A DNA stretch of 64,000 bases from Medakamo hakoo (GCA_026636295.1 CP089457.1:615001-679000), one strand, 5' to 3'. Shown: positions 21,275-31,146, numbered from the stretch's first letter. The notes: generated by a model not told the origin, from the sequence alone. Numbers and translations are program-made.

Positions 21275-22128
21275 AGCGGCTCGAGAAGGTGCGCTGCTGC
21301 GTGGGCGGCGGCGACACGGCGGCCGCGGGTGGGGAGGGACCGCCGCCACCACCGCCGCCACCACCTGTCGCCAGCCAGTCCGGCACGTCCGCCTCGGCGT
21401 GGATGATGGACGGCGGCGGAGGGGGTGGTGCAGGCGGTGGTGGCGCGGCGGCGGCGGGGCCGCGGCGCCCGCTCGCCCGGCGCGCAGGCGCCTCTGCCGC
21501 TTGCTTGGCAGCGAGAGGAGGCGCAGCAGCCGCACCGACACTGCGCTTGCGCGCGCCGCTGGCCGCGCGGCGGGCGGGCGGCGCAGCTGGGGGAGCGGCG
21601 CGCGGCCGGCCACAGTTGGTCGGTGGAGCCGCGGGTGCCGACGCCGACGCCGGCGGCGCGGCTGCAGCAACCTTGGGCTTGCGCGCGCCGCTGCGCGACT
21701 TTTTCTTGGGCGGTTCGGCGGCGGCGGGCGGCGGCTGTGTGTGTGTGCGTTGTGAGGTGTGGAGGGGAGAGGGGCGCCGAGAGGGGTGAAGGCAGGGAAG
21801 ATGGGGCGCGTTTGTGCTGGTGTGGCTCGTTGCGGGCCGCCAACGGACGCGGGTGGGGATGGCTCACACCCCACCCAGGGGCCTCAGCCGATACGCCCTG
21901 CCCATCGCACAGGGATTGGGGCCCACCCGACGTCCGCATGCGAGGGAGGGAGCGCGTGTGTCTCCGAACCTGCGCTTGCGCCGCGAACAAACGCACCTGC
22001 CCTCCGTCACCGCCGCCGCCGCCGTCATCAAACGCGTACGGGTCCGGCTTGACGTCAGCCTTGCCGCCGGGCTGGCGGGGCGCCCGGGCGGCCGCCGCCT
22101 TGGGCGCGGCGGGCGGCGGGCGGCCCAT
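18987..22128 (-). CDS. WAPL: WAPL (wings apart-like) cohesin-release factor
   Basis: Exons are 22128-21997 and 21734-18987, giving 959 aa, phase 0, with GTGCGT and CACAG sites. The N-terminal third is disordered: basic Ala/Pro/Lys blocks plus a poly-Gly run. From ~340 comes LVTVLEAQEVGEAFDLQDRLQYALDGLRAG, the start of the conserved WAPL domain. Helical repeats follow, with EQLTFAAADNEARALAAAV, LAVLMNVTQAG and ALGLLINLADGG near the end. WAPL opens the SMC3-kleisin gate to take cohesin off chromatin. The family call rests mainly on the EAQE...ALDGL start motif and the HEAT-like C-terminal helices; internal Ala/Gly expansions blur the rest. A different ARM/HEAT-repeat protein is possible but less likely. 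It starts only 110 nt from the divergent P1 gene. Confidence 0.78.
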
Positions 22129-22238
22129 CGGTTGGTCGAAAAAGAAACGAGTCTGGGCCGTGTGCCCGCCGACCCTGCACACTTCGTTCGCGCGAACTTT
22201 TCGCTTAATCTCGTTCGAAGGTCCCCAAAACCCAAAAA
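22129..22238. promoter_or_regulatory. 110-bp bidirectional promoter WAPL / RPP1 with GTTCGCGCGAAC palindrome
   Basis: Two opposite start codons are 110 bp apart. At 22186-22197 lies the perfect 12-bp palindrome GTTCGCGCGAAC, whose core TTCGCGCGAA resembles a symmetric E2F/DP site. Function is inferred. Confidence 0.5.
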
Positions 22239-23116
22239 ATGGCCACTCCCGCCGATCTCGCCTGCGTTTACGCCGCCCTGGCCCTGGCCGACGATGAAGT
22301 CGAAATTTCGGTGCGTTGAAAAGGGCGAAACCCCCGTCCGGCCGGCCGGCCGGACGTCTTTGTCGGAGCGGTGCCGGCGTTTGTGTCCGCAGTGCAGCTT
22401 GGTTTTGCCGCCATGCGCGAGGTTGCGGTCCATCTCAGGACCCATTGCGACTCTCATGAGAGAGCCGAGAGCCTCTAGTTTGATCCGGGCCGGGCGTGGG
22501 CGGCGGTGGGAGTGTCTGCCAGCCGTGGCTGGCGTCGCCGAACGAGCCGCCGCGCTCTCAGCAAGAGCGCGCGCTCGCTGCGCCGCCACCCCGCGCGCCG
22601 CACGGCCCGCACCAGCCACCCTTCCCGCATGTCGCGCGGACGGAACGATGGTCCATATCTCTGGCCACCCTCCAAGCCCGAAATAATGGGTGCCGCGCCC
22701 TCGTCTGCTCCACTGGTGGACCGTCGACGGACCCGCCGCAGCCGGCGATCGCTCGCGCAGGAATCGGCGCCCGCGCGTGCGGCCTGCCGCGTCGTGCCCG
22801 CTCTCCCTCGTCTAAGCGCGGCAGAAGAAGCTTAGGAGACAGACGTTCTGAACCCGCGGACGCTGTGGGAGGGTTGTTTCGGGTCGCCCCTGGCGGCATC
22901 GCCCGCCTTTTCTCCCCCCCCTTGCCTCTCTCACCCCACACACCGCTCCGCCCTCCCATCCCTCAGGCCGAGAACATCGCCGCCCTGACCAAGGCCGCCG
23001 GCGTCGACGTCCCCGTCTACCTGCCGGGCATGTACGCCAAGGTCTTCGCCAAGACGTCCGTCATGGACCTGATCACCAACGTGGGCGCCGGCGGCGGCGG
23101 CGGTGGTGGCGGCGGC

Positions 23117-23150
<34 letters not shown>

Positions 23151-23239
23151 GCGGCGGCGGCGCCGCCAAGGAGGAAGCCAAGAAGGAGGAGTCTGAGGAA
23201 GAGGAGGACGGCGACATGGGCTTCTCCCTGTTCGACTGA
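22239..23239 (+). CDS. RPP1: 60S acidic ribosomal protein P1
   Basis: Exons are 22239-22310 and 22967-23239, giving 114 aa, phase 0. Exon 1 reads [20 protein letters not shown], matching the eukaryotic P1 start. Exon 2 continues [20 protein letters not shown] and [20 protein letters not shown]. After the dimerisation domain comes an uninterrupted run of 24 glycines where most P1 proteins have an Ala/Pro hinge. It ends with a Lys/Glu stretch and DMGFSLFD, the factor-recruiting tail of the ribosomal stalk. P1 pairs with P2 on P0 to stimulate elongation-factor GTPases. The 656-nt intron is by far the longest in the window apart from the partial last gene. TGTAA lies 198 nt after the stop. Confidence 0.95.
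22311..22966 (+). other. Long P1 intron with a 20-bp perfect palindrome
   Basis: At 22336-22355 lies a perfect 20-bp palindrome made of GTCCGGCCGG and its mirror. A second short palindrome, CTCTCATGAGAG, lies near 22452. No clear snoRNA boxes were found. Confidence 0.6.
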
Positions 23240-23436
23240 AGCACCAGTTGGATCGAGGGCGGATCTCTGCGTTGCTGCTTTGCTCCCTGCCTCCCGAGAC
23301 GAAAAAAAGCGTTTTTTTTGCTGCGGGGTGTGGTTGGTTGGATGCGCGTTGCGCGCGCGTGGGGTGAGAGCAGGGCGCCCGCCCTCTCTATCTATCTCCC
23401 TGTGTGTGCACGTCGCTGTGTGTGCTGTGTGTGCTG

Positions 23437-23441
23437 TGTAA
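23437..23441 (+). terminator. TGTAA polyadenylation-type signal
   Basis: TGTAA lies 198 nt after the P1 stop, followed by an A-rich AAAATAAAG stretch. Confidence 0.55.
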
Positions 23442-23538
23442 ACAACGGACGCGGTGCCGACCGCCCCACCCCTTGTGCGGGAAAACACGAAAATAAAGAA
23501 TTCTCTTTCGACAGACAGGCTCCACTCTCCCCCCCCCA

Positions 23539-23574
23539 ACCCACCCACCCACCCACCCACCCACCCACCCACCC
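23539..23574. repeat. (ACCC)9 repeat; G-rich on the UCP sense strand
   Basis: Nine perfect ACCC units lie between convergent P1 and UCP genes. On the minus strand this is (GGGT)9, starting about 10 nt after the UCP stop codon. Confidence 0.95.
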
Positions 23575-23584
23575 CATCCCCTGT

Positions 23585-24933
23585 TCACCGCAGCGCTGCA
23601 CGGGTCTGCTCCAGAAGCACAAACATGGCCGAATTCCAGGCGCCCAGCCGGGCAAAATTGGAGGTGAAGCCTTTATAAAACGCGCGCAGGCCGCCCTCCC
23701 TGAACGTTTTCACAAAACAGTCGGCGACGCCGGAGAAGGCGGTCGTGTTGCCTGGGAATGGGAGGGAGGGAGGAGGGGATGAGAGGCGGAACATGAGTGT
23801 CGCCTGACCAACCAGCTCGGGATGTGCGACTGCAAAAAAAACGCGAGACCCCAAGCAACTTGCCAGGCGTGGTTTTTTTTCATTTCGCGCGCGGCGCATG
23901 GGCAAAACCCGGCTCATTGGGAAATGTGGAGCCGGCGCCCGCCAAGGAAGCCAGCGCGCAGTGTGGGGGCGTGCGCCCTCCCCCCCAACCCCCCACGCCA
24001 TCACACACGCACCCATCATGCGGGACTTGACGACGTCGACGGGCGAGCCGCAGCAGACGGCGAAAAACCCTGCGCCCAGGCCCGCGGCCAGGTGGGTGGC
24101 GATGGAGTCGGCGGGGGCGCCCGCGTCGACCAGGGCTTCTTTGCACACGTCGTAGGAGGCCAGTTCGGCGGCGTTGATGATCTGGTGTTGGGTGCGGTGG
24201 GGTGTGGGGCGGGGCGGGGCGCGCACGGAAAGGGCGTGAGCCGTGCTCTGCTGCCTCTGCGCGACCTGGCGCGAGGCTTCCCTCCCGTCCCGCCATCCCA
24301 CCCCGCCACTGCTCCTCCGCCGCCCACGCCCGCCCACTCCCGCCGCCCGCAAGCCGGGCACGGGGCACCTCCGTGCACCAGGACGCTCACAAACACACAC
24401 AAACGCACCGCGTTCCGCCCCACGTTGGGCCCCAAGCCCGTCCACAGCGCGCCCAGGCCCTCGGCCCGCACGATCTGGCCGTACGCGCCCAGCGCCGACG
24501 GGTAGCGCGGCGGCAGCTTGGTGTCGGCTTGCATGCGGACTTTCACCAGGTCGGTCGGCGACGCGACGGCGATGGCCAGCGCGCCCGTCGCCAGGCCCGC
24601 CGCGACCTTGCCCGCCAGGCCCTCCCCGCCGATGAATTGCTTGACCGGTTCGTACAGTCCAATGCGTAGACCGCCGTACACGACTTGGCGGTGGAGGGCG
24701 GGGACGAGGCCCTTCCACAGGGCGGCGGCCCCCTCCTCCCGCGCGACCGTGCCGACCGTGCCGAGGAGGCCGCGGTACTTCGGCGGGCCGTCCCCGACAT
24801 TCTTTTGTAGCTGCAGCCGGACCTTGGCCATGTCCAGCGGGAGCGTGAGGGTCTCGGCACCGCAGGCGGCGATGGCCGAGGCGGCGAAGGATTTGTGGAG
24901 CGGGAGAGGGGGGCCGGAGGGTGGAGGGGACAT
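23585..24933 (-). CDS. UCP1: Mitochondrial uncoupling protein (plant UCP/PUMP type)
   Basis: Exons are 24933-24409, 24181-24013 and 23751-23585, giving 286 aa. Each of the three carrier repeats has the PxD/E-x-x-K/R signature: LPLDMAKVRLQ, SPTDLVKVRMQ and SPVDVVKSRMM. Blocks YGGLRIGLYEPVK, GALWTGLGPNVGRNA, IINAAELASYDVCKEAL and GLGAGFFAVCCGSPVDVV match plant uncoupling proteins rather than other carriers. The protein sits in the inner mitochondrial membrane, where UCP homologues move protons with fatty acids or exchange small dicarboxylates and amino acids. All splice sites are GT-AG: donors GTGCGT, acceptors CCAG or CCCAG. A dicarboxylate carrier is the main alternative, but the RNAIINAAELASYD stretch favours UCP. 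Confidence 0.93.
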
Positions 24934-25420
24934 GACGGGGCGACGGGGTTTGATCAGTTGGGCGGGCGGGTTGAAAGGCAGGCACCGTGACGGGGGTGGA
25001 GAAACGAGGTAGGTTGGAACGCCGACGGCGGGCGCCGAATGGCACGCCGGAGAAAAAAACGCCCGCTCGCCCGCACGCCCTGCACCACTAGCCCGCTCCT
25101 GGGTTGGGCGCAGGGCTGTGGAACGTGCCGCCTTCGCCGCGAAAGGAAGGACGGCGCCAGCACGCGCGCGGGCGTGTGTGTGGGCCCTGCGTTTCTTTCT
25201 TTTTTGGCCGCTGTGAGGGCGACTCCATCGCCTTTCACTCTGCTCAAGCTCGCACGCGAGAAGAAAGCGGCCCGCCGCGGCCTGGAAACAACAAGGCGCA
25301 GCGACTGTGCACAGGCCCTGGCAGGCCACGACGCAGCCTAGCTGGGCTGCAGGGTTGGTCGTCGGGCCACGCCCCCGACGGGAGTCCTGCCTGCACCCAC
25401 CTTTTTCGCGGCACAACTCC
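24934..25420. promoter_or_regulatory. Divergent promoter region UCP / CPSF100
   Basis: A 487-nt spacer between opposite start codons. No gene, strong repeat or recognised motif is seen. Confidence 0.45.
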
Positions 25421-28351
25421 ATGGCCACCCACTTTGCCGTCCAGCCGCTGTACGGCGCGGCCGGGGGCCCGGGCGAGCCGACCGCCACGCTGATCGACGT
25501 GGACGGCGTGCGCGTCCTGTGTGACTGTGGGTGGAGCGAGGCGTTGCAAGCCGCGGAAGACGCGGCGGTGAAAGCGGCCGCGGCCACGCCCGCCGGCGGC
25601 GCCGCCACCCCCGCGCCGCCAGGCCCGCTCACCCGCCTACTCGCCGCGGCCGCCACGTCCCACGCCCTGGTCCTGTCTCACGCGGACACGGCGCACGTAG
25701 GCGCGCTGGCAGCTGTCGCGGCCGCCCTGCCACCGGGCGCGCCCATACTCGCCACCCTGCCCGTCGCGCGCCTGGGGCGCCTCGCCCTGTTTGAGGCCGT
25801 CCTCTGCCGGTCCGACGGCGCGGACGCGGGCACGACGCCGCGCCTGCCCGGCGCGGCGTCCGTGGAAGCGGTGGACGCCGCGTTTGACCGGGTGACGGCT
25901 CTGCGGTACCGCCAGCCCTTTAAATTAGGGGCGACGGACGAGGACGGCGAGGACGGCGGCGGCGGCGGCGGCGGCCCGGAAGCGCTCACGCTCACGCCGC
26001 ACGCGGCCGGCCACTCCCTGGGTGGCGCGCTGTGGGCCATCGCCTCGCCCGGCGGGGAGACGGCCGTGTACGCGCCCGCCCTGAACCACCGGCGGGAGAG
26101 GCTGGTGGACCCGACGGCGGCGGCGGCGGACCCGCCGCCGTCGGGGCTGGGCCGGCCCGCCGTCCTTGTGGTCGGCCCGCCCGCGCCCGACGTGGGCGGC
26201 GGCCGCGGCGGCGGCGGCGGCGGGCGCGGCGGCCCCCCACCCCCGCGCCCGCCGCCCCCGTCGGCGTCGGGCCTGACCCCCGCCGCCGCCGTCAACGCGG
26301 CGGTGGGCGACCGGGACAGGGCGCTCGTCGAAGCCTGCCTGGGCGCGCTGCGGGCGGACGGGTGCGTGCTGATCCCCGTGTCCTCGCCGCCGCGCGCGCT
26401 GGAGCTGCTGCTGGCCCTCGACTTCGCGTGGGGCGCGGCCCGCCTGCCGTACCCCCTGTCCTTCGCCTCGCCCGTCGCCTGGTCCATCCTGGAAGCGGGG
26501 CGGGCCGCGACGGAGTGGGCGGGCGCGGCCGTGGCCGGCGGCATGTGGGGCGAGGGCGGCGGGCTGGGCACGGCCGGCCTCGGCGCGCGGGCCGCGGCCG
26601 CCGCCGCCGCGGCGGGCGAGGCCCACCCCCTGGCGCTGCGGTCCGTCCGCCCCGTGCACTGTGCGGCCGACCTGCTGCCGGGCCGCGGCGGCGGGCCGGC
26701 CCGCCCCCAAGTCGTCGTCGCGGCCCTGGGCGGCGCGGAGGGCGGGCCGGCCCGCGACCTGCTGGCCGCCTGGGCGGGCGACCCGCGGTGCGCGATCCTG
26801 CTGCCCACGTCCGCCCCGCCGTCCCAGTCCGTCATGGACGACCTCCTGGCGGGCGCGGCGCGGGCGGCGGCCGTCGCGGCCGCGGCGGGTGGCGGTCTGC
26901 CGCCCCTGTCCTCCGCGCGCCCGCCCTTCCCCCTCAAGCTGACGCTCGCCCGCCGCCGCCCGCTGGCGGGCAGCGAGCTGGAGGCCTGGCGCGCGGCACG
27001 GGCGGCGGCTGCAGCGGCGGCGGGTGCCAAGCAAGCGGCGGCAGCGGCGGCGGCGGCGGCGGCCGCGGCGGCAGCGGCCGCGGCGGCGGAAGAAGCTGCG
27101 GCCGCGGCCGCCGTGCAACCCGCGCGCCGCGCCGGCGGCCCTGGCGCGACGGGCGGCCCCACCTCCCCTGCCGGCCCCGACGCCCTGGACACCTCCACCG
27201 TCCCGGCGTCCGACGTGCTCGTGGACGGCTTCGCCGTGCCGGAGGGATCCGCCGCGCCCATGTTTCCGTGGGAGGGCGGTGGGCCCGAAGCCGTGGCGGC
27301 GGCCGCAAAGGACAAATTCGACGACTACGGCTCCACCGCCGACCCTGCGGGGCTGGTGGGCTCGCTGGCGGGCCTTGTCGTCGGCGGTGGGACGGCGGGC
27401 GCGCTGGGCCTGGGCGGCGAAGACGGGGAGGGCGGCCTGCCAGCGCGCCAGGCGGCGCCCGGCGGGCGACGGCCTGGCAGCGGCCGCGGCGGCCGTGGCC
27501 CGGGCCCGGCGGCCGAAGACGCGGCCGCCGTGGACGCGGCGGCCGAGGCGGACCGGGCAACGGCGGCCGCGGCCGCGGAACAGGCGGGAGCGCGCGCCCG
27601 GCCCGACGACGGCGGCGGCGGCGGTGGCGGCGGCGGAGACGCGCCGCCGATGAAACTGTGCGTCGACGACCTCAGCCTCACCGTGCGCGCGCGCGTGTCC
27701 TGCTTGCCGGGGTGGGACGGCCGGGCGGACGGCCGGTCGCTGCGTAACCTGGCCGCGGGCTTGGCCCCGCGCCACCTCGTCCTGCTGGGCGGGGCGGACG
27801 CCCGGGCCAAGGCGGGGCTGGCAGCCGACGCGGCGGCAGACCTGGCGCCGCGCGCGGCGGGGCGGGTGCACTGCCCGGGCGACGGCGCCGTCCTGGGCGG
27901 GCCCGCCCTGGCCGGGCCGGGCGGCGACCCGCCCGCCGGGCGCGCCGTCCGCATCGCCGACGGCCTGGCCGCGTCGACCCGCCTGCGCCGCACGGGCGAC
28001 GGCCGGTGGCTGGTCGGCTGGCTGGACGCGCGGGTGTCCGACGAAGGCGACGCCACCACGCTCCAACCGCTGCGCCCGGGCGACGCGGCCGCGCCGGCCA
28101 CGGACGCGGACGCAGCGGCCTTTGTGGGCGACGTCCGCCTGTCCGACGCGCGCGGCGCGCTGGCGGCGGCGGGCCTGCCCGCGTCCTTTGCGCCCGGCGG
28201 GGCGCTCGTGTGCGGTGGCGCCGAGCCGGGTGCGCCGCGCGTGTGCGTCCGCCGCGGCGGGCGGGAGGGTGAACTGGTCGTCGAAGGGCCGCTGTGCACG
28301 GAGTACTACCGGGTGACCGAAGTGCTGTACGGCCTGTACCTGGTGGCTTGA
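25421..28351 (+). CDS. CPSF100: Cleavage and polyadenylation specificity factor subunit 2 (CPSF100)
   Basis: A single exon of 976 aa. The N-terminus VQPLYGAA, VLCDCGW and VLSHADTAHVGAL match the degenerate metallo-beta-lactamase domain of CPSF100. That domain lacks the full HxHxDH zinc motif of its nuclease partner CPSF73. Further blocks are HAAGHSLGGALWAI, YAPALNHRRERL, ASPVAWSILEAGR, VVVAALGGAEGGPARDLL, the Beta-CASP-side LARRRPLAGSELEAW, DVLVDGFAVPEGSAAPMFPW, GRADGRSLRNLA and the C-terminal GPLCTEYYRVTEVLYGLYLV. It acts in the nuclear 3'-end processing complex. Ala, Gly and Pro insertions enlarge it over the usual ~740-780 residues. It heads a plus-strand run of three genes with gaps of 135 and 111 nt. 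Confidence 0.93.
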   Translation: MATHFAVQPLYGAAGGPGEPTATLIDVDGVRVLCDCGWSEALQAAEDAAVKAAAATPAGGAATPAPPGPLTRLLAAAATSHALVLSHADTAHVGALAAVAAALPPGAPILATLPVARLGRLALFEAVLCRSDGADAGTTPRLPGAASVEAVDAAFDRVTALRYRQPFKLGATDEDGEDGGGGGGGPEALTLTPHAAGHSLGGALWAIASPGGETAVYAPALNHRRERLVDPTAAAADPPPSGLGRPAVLVVGPPAPDVGGGRGGGGGGRGGPPPPRPPPPSASGLTPAAAVNAAVGDRDRALVEACLGALRADGCVLIPVSSPPRALELLLALDFAWGAARLPYPLSFASPVAWSILEAGRAATEWAGAAVAGGMWGEGGGLGTAGLGARAAAAAAAAGEAHPLALRSVRPVHCAADLLPGRGGGPARPQVVVAALGGAEGGPARDLLAAWAGDPRCAILLPTSAPPSQSVMDDLLAGAARAAAVAAAAGGGLPPLSSARPPFPLKLTLARRRPLAGSELEAWRAARAAAAAAAGAKQAAAAAAAAAAAAAAAAAAEEAAAAAAVQPARRAGGPGATGGPTSPAGPDALDTSTVPASDVLVDGFAVPEGSAAPMFPWEGGGPEAVAAAAKDKFDDYGSTADPAGLVGSLAGLVVGGGTAGALGLGGEDGEGGLPARQAAPGGRRPGSGRGGRGPGPAAEDAAAVDAAAEADRATAAAAAEQAGARARPDDGGGGGGGGGDAPPMKLCVDDLSLTVRARVSCLPGWDGRADGRSLRNLAAGLAPRHLVLLGGADARAKAGLAADAAADLAPRAAGRVHCPGDGAVLGGPALAGPGGDPPAGRAVRIADGLAASTRLRRTGDGRWLVGWLDARVSDEGDATTLQPLRPGDAAAPATDADAAAFVGDVRLSDARGALAAAGLPASFAPGGALVCGGAEPGAPRVCVRRGGREGELVVEGPLCTEYYRVTEVLYGLYLVA

Positions 28352-28383
28352 ACAGAACGTGTGTGTGTGTGTGTGAGTGTGTG

Positions 28384-28388
28384 TGTAA
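28384..28388 (+). terminator. TGTAA polyadenylation-type signal within a GT-rich tract
   Basis: TGTAA lies 33 nt after the CPSF100 stop. It is embedded in a (GT)n tract from 28359, the GU-rich context typical of 3'-end sites. Confidence 0.6.
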
Positions 28389-28486
28389 GAGGGAGCAGAA
28401 CGCAGACACGGAGAGTAGCGGACGAGAAGGTGCGGAGCGCTCGCGCCCAGAGCACAATTTGCAGAGAGAAACGAAAAACGCCAGCC

Positions 28487-29375
28487 ATGGTCCGCGCAAC
28501 TGCCCTCCTGTTGGCCGCGGCCCTTTGCCTGACTGGCTGCGTCATCGCCGCGGACGACAGCCTGCCGGCCGCGTGCGCAAACATCGAGTGCCCGACGTGC
28601 GTTTCTCTTTTTTTCTTTCTTCGCGCTCGCGCCGCGCGTCGTGTGGACGCTCCACCCTCCCACCGGCCCCCCCGTCCCTCCACCCCTCCCCCGCCTCACC
28701 GGCTCACCGTCCCTCCACCCCTCCCCCCGCCTCGCCGTCCCCGTCCCTCGACCCACCAGTTTCACCACCCTCCTCACCCTGCCCAACTCCGCTTCCGTCC
28801 GCCGCATCGCACCGACCACCTGGGTGACCGCGGTCATTCCCGCCGGCGGGCCTGCGTCCTCGTTCGAGGCTGCCCGCTCTGCGGGCTTCTCGAAAAACTT
28901 TGACTACATCTCCGCCAACAAGTACGAGATGACCGCGCCCGTCCTGACGCGGGTGGGCGACGACGGCTCTGTCCGCGTGTCTTTCCTCTTGCCGGCGTCC
29001 GTGGCGGGCGCGCCCGCGGACGGCTCCCCCCAAGGCGTCGTCACCGAGACGCTCCCCGCCCAGACCGTCGTCGTCCGCCCGCTCAAAGGCGCGTCGTCGT
29101 CCATCACCTCGTGGAGCGGGCTGGCCGACGCGGCGCGCAGCCTGGCCGCCGAAGCTGGCACGGCCCAGCTGGCCCTGGCCAGCCCGCCGCCGCCCGAGCC
29201 GGCGGACGGGGACGCCGCCGCCGCCAAGGCTGACGCGGCGCCCGGGCCGGGCGCTGTCGGCCCGGGCGTCTTCTACGCCGGCTACTCCAGCCCGATGACG
29301 CCGCCGTCGGAGAAGTACAGCGAGATCTGGTTGCCGGTCGCGCCGGGGACGCCCATCCCGGGGGTGGCGCCTTGA
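28487..29375 (+). CDS. SOUL heme-binding family protein, secretory
   Basis: Exons are 28487-28596 and 28760-29375, giving 241 aa, with GTGCGT and CCCACCAG sites in phase 2. A signal peptide is clear: MVRATALLLAAALCLTGCV, then a likely cleavage before ADD. The mature part begins CANIECPTF and continues VRRIAPTTWVTAVIP, FSKNFDYISANKYEMTAPVL and RVSFLLPASV, with a final SEKYSEIWLPV. This is the order of the SOUL/HBP fold, which binds heme or porphyrins. The region between the RPLKG and GVFYAGY blocks carries a Pro/Ala-rich insertion. The secretory signal differs from plastid SOUL proteins, so an endomembrane or extracellular place is likely. The splice acceptor choice is supported by restored frame and a C-rich tract. 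Confidence 0.85.
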
Positions 29376-29486
29376 GAGGGGAGGGGAGGGAGTGTGGTGG
29401 CGGTGTGTGAGACCGGAAGGAGGGAGGAGACGGACTCACCTACAGACCCAGGTCTTGGCTCGGCTCTCTTGTCTCCCAAAAACAAA

Positions 29487-31105
29487 ATGCATTCGGTGTG
29501 TCGCAACCCCGCTTCACGTCGGCCAGCCTCCCTTTAACCCACACGCCCGAGGCCTCCATTGCGTGCTGCTTTGTGTGGCAGGCGTGGCGAGCGCCGTAGA
29601 TGGTCGCAGCGGTGGACGCGGACGCTTTTTTTTCTCCTGGCCAGCGAGGCCCTATCCCATCCCTCCTCTCATCCGTCACGCCCACGCACACACACACACA
29701 CAACAGTCCGTGCGACACACCGCGTCAGCCGCAGGGCCGACATCCTGCTCGACTACTCGCCGCAGCGCCGGCGTCGTGGGAGTCGGCCGTGCGCCGGCGG
29801 CGCGGGCGCCACCGCCGCTCTCACCGCATGGCCGCCGCCGCCGCCTCGACACCCGGCGCGGCGCCAACCTGACGGCGGAAGAGGTGAGTCTTTTGTTTTC
29901 TGCCAGGGGAGGGGCGGGATTTGCGACTGCTCCGGTGAGCAGGAAGGGGAGGCCCTGCCGGCGGCACGGGTGTCAGGGGGCGAGGTCTCTCGCGCGAGAC
30001 CCACGCGCGCGGTCCCCCGACCCTCTCCCTCCACCCACCCTGTGCCATGGGCCCATGGGCCATCCCACTTCACCCCCACCCACCCCTTTTCCCTCACGCA
30101 CGGCACACCACTCCACTCCACCCACCCCCCACCCCCCACCCCCCCCACCCCCGCCCCCAGGCCGACCTCCTCCAATTCCCGGACCGGGATGAGTGGTACG
30201 TCGCCAAATTCGCCGCGGACGACGCGCCCGACTGGAACCCGGCGGAGCTGGTCGCCAACGACCCGCTCATCCCAGGCGTCCGCTTGCTCACCGTCCGGGT
30301 GGAGGCGTCGCGCGAGCGCGTGCCGCTGCGCAACGCGTACGTGCGCCCAGGCCAGCGCGCGGCTGTCCGGCTGGCGGGCGGCGCCAACCTCACCGTCCGC
30401 CTGGCGTCGCCGCCGCCGCCGCCAGCCGCGAACCGCGTCGCCCTCCAAATGACAAAGGGCGACATCTTCGCCAATGAGACGAAGAGCGTGCGGGAGCCCG
30501 AGTCCGTGCTGGTGGACTGGCAGCTGTGGGTGCCGGAAGAGGGGGAGACGGCGGAGCTGGCGAAAGCCGTCCCGGGCGACGCGCTGCTGGAGGTCGGGCC
30601 GGCCGTCGGGACGGGCCTCGACTTGAGGGGCCCCATCGCCGCCGTCTTCGCCCGGCCGACCCTCGTCCTGTTCGTGTCAGGCGCGGGCATGGCGACGGCC
30701 AAAGCCCTCATTGAAGCGGCCGAGGGCGCGGGCGGCCTCGCCCCCCTGTCCATGCGCCGGGACGTGGTGGTGTATTACCGCGCGCCGACGCAGCGGGCCG
30801 TCGCGTTTGGCGAGCCCGCGTTTGAGGCGTGGGCGGCCGCCACGAAGGGCAGGGTCCGCGTCGTGACCTCCACCCGCGAGTCGTTTGCGGAAATGTTTGA
30901 TTTCGATGACGAGCTGGAGTACGACCCGGCCGAGACGGCGGCCATCATTCTGACGGGCGGCGGCGGCGGCGGCGCGGACGAGGCGGCGGCGGAGGAAGAG
31001 GCGGCCGCGCGCGCGGCGTGCGCGGAAGCGGAGATTGGGGACGTCGTGTCCGACTCCGTGGACGCGGTGCCTGTCGTGCACGTGGACACGCGCAAAGTGC
31101 TGTGA
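29487..31105 (+). CDS. FAD/NAD(P)-binding oxidoreductase (FNR-like), organelle-targeted
   Basis: The main exon 30161-31105 is well supported; it follows a C-rich tract and CCCAG. Exon 29707-29883 supplies a Ser/Arg/Pro-rich presequence ending NLTAEE, joined in phase 0. The first exon is proposed as 29487-29495 (three codons, MHS, GTGTGT donor), giving 376 aa, and is uncertain. The core has a flavin-domain barrel (RLLTVRVEASRERVPLRNAY, VRPGQRAAVRL, LASPPPPP) and a nucleotide domain (TLVLFVSGAGMATAKALIEA, VVYYRAPTQRAVAFGEPAFEAW). This resembles plant FAD/NAD(P)-binding oxidoreductases distantly related to ferredoxin-NADP reductase. The usual RxYS flavin motif is not obvious. Substrate and partner are unknown. 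Confidence 0.68.
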
Positions 31106-31144
31106 TGAGAGGAGGGAGGCGGGGTGAGAGAGGGTGGCCCGGGC

Positions 31145-31146
<2 letters not shown>

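Noticed and set aside
19144-21789. Long plus-strand frames opposite WAPL
   Set aside because: They are antisense shadows of a GC-rich coding region, with no conserved motifs.
22311-22966. snoRNA inside the P1 intron
   Set aside because: A CTGA box-D-like motif exists near 22848 but no box C (RTGATGA) is found at a suitable distance.
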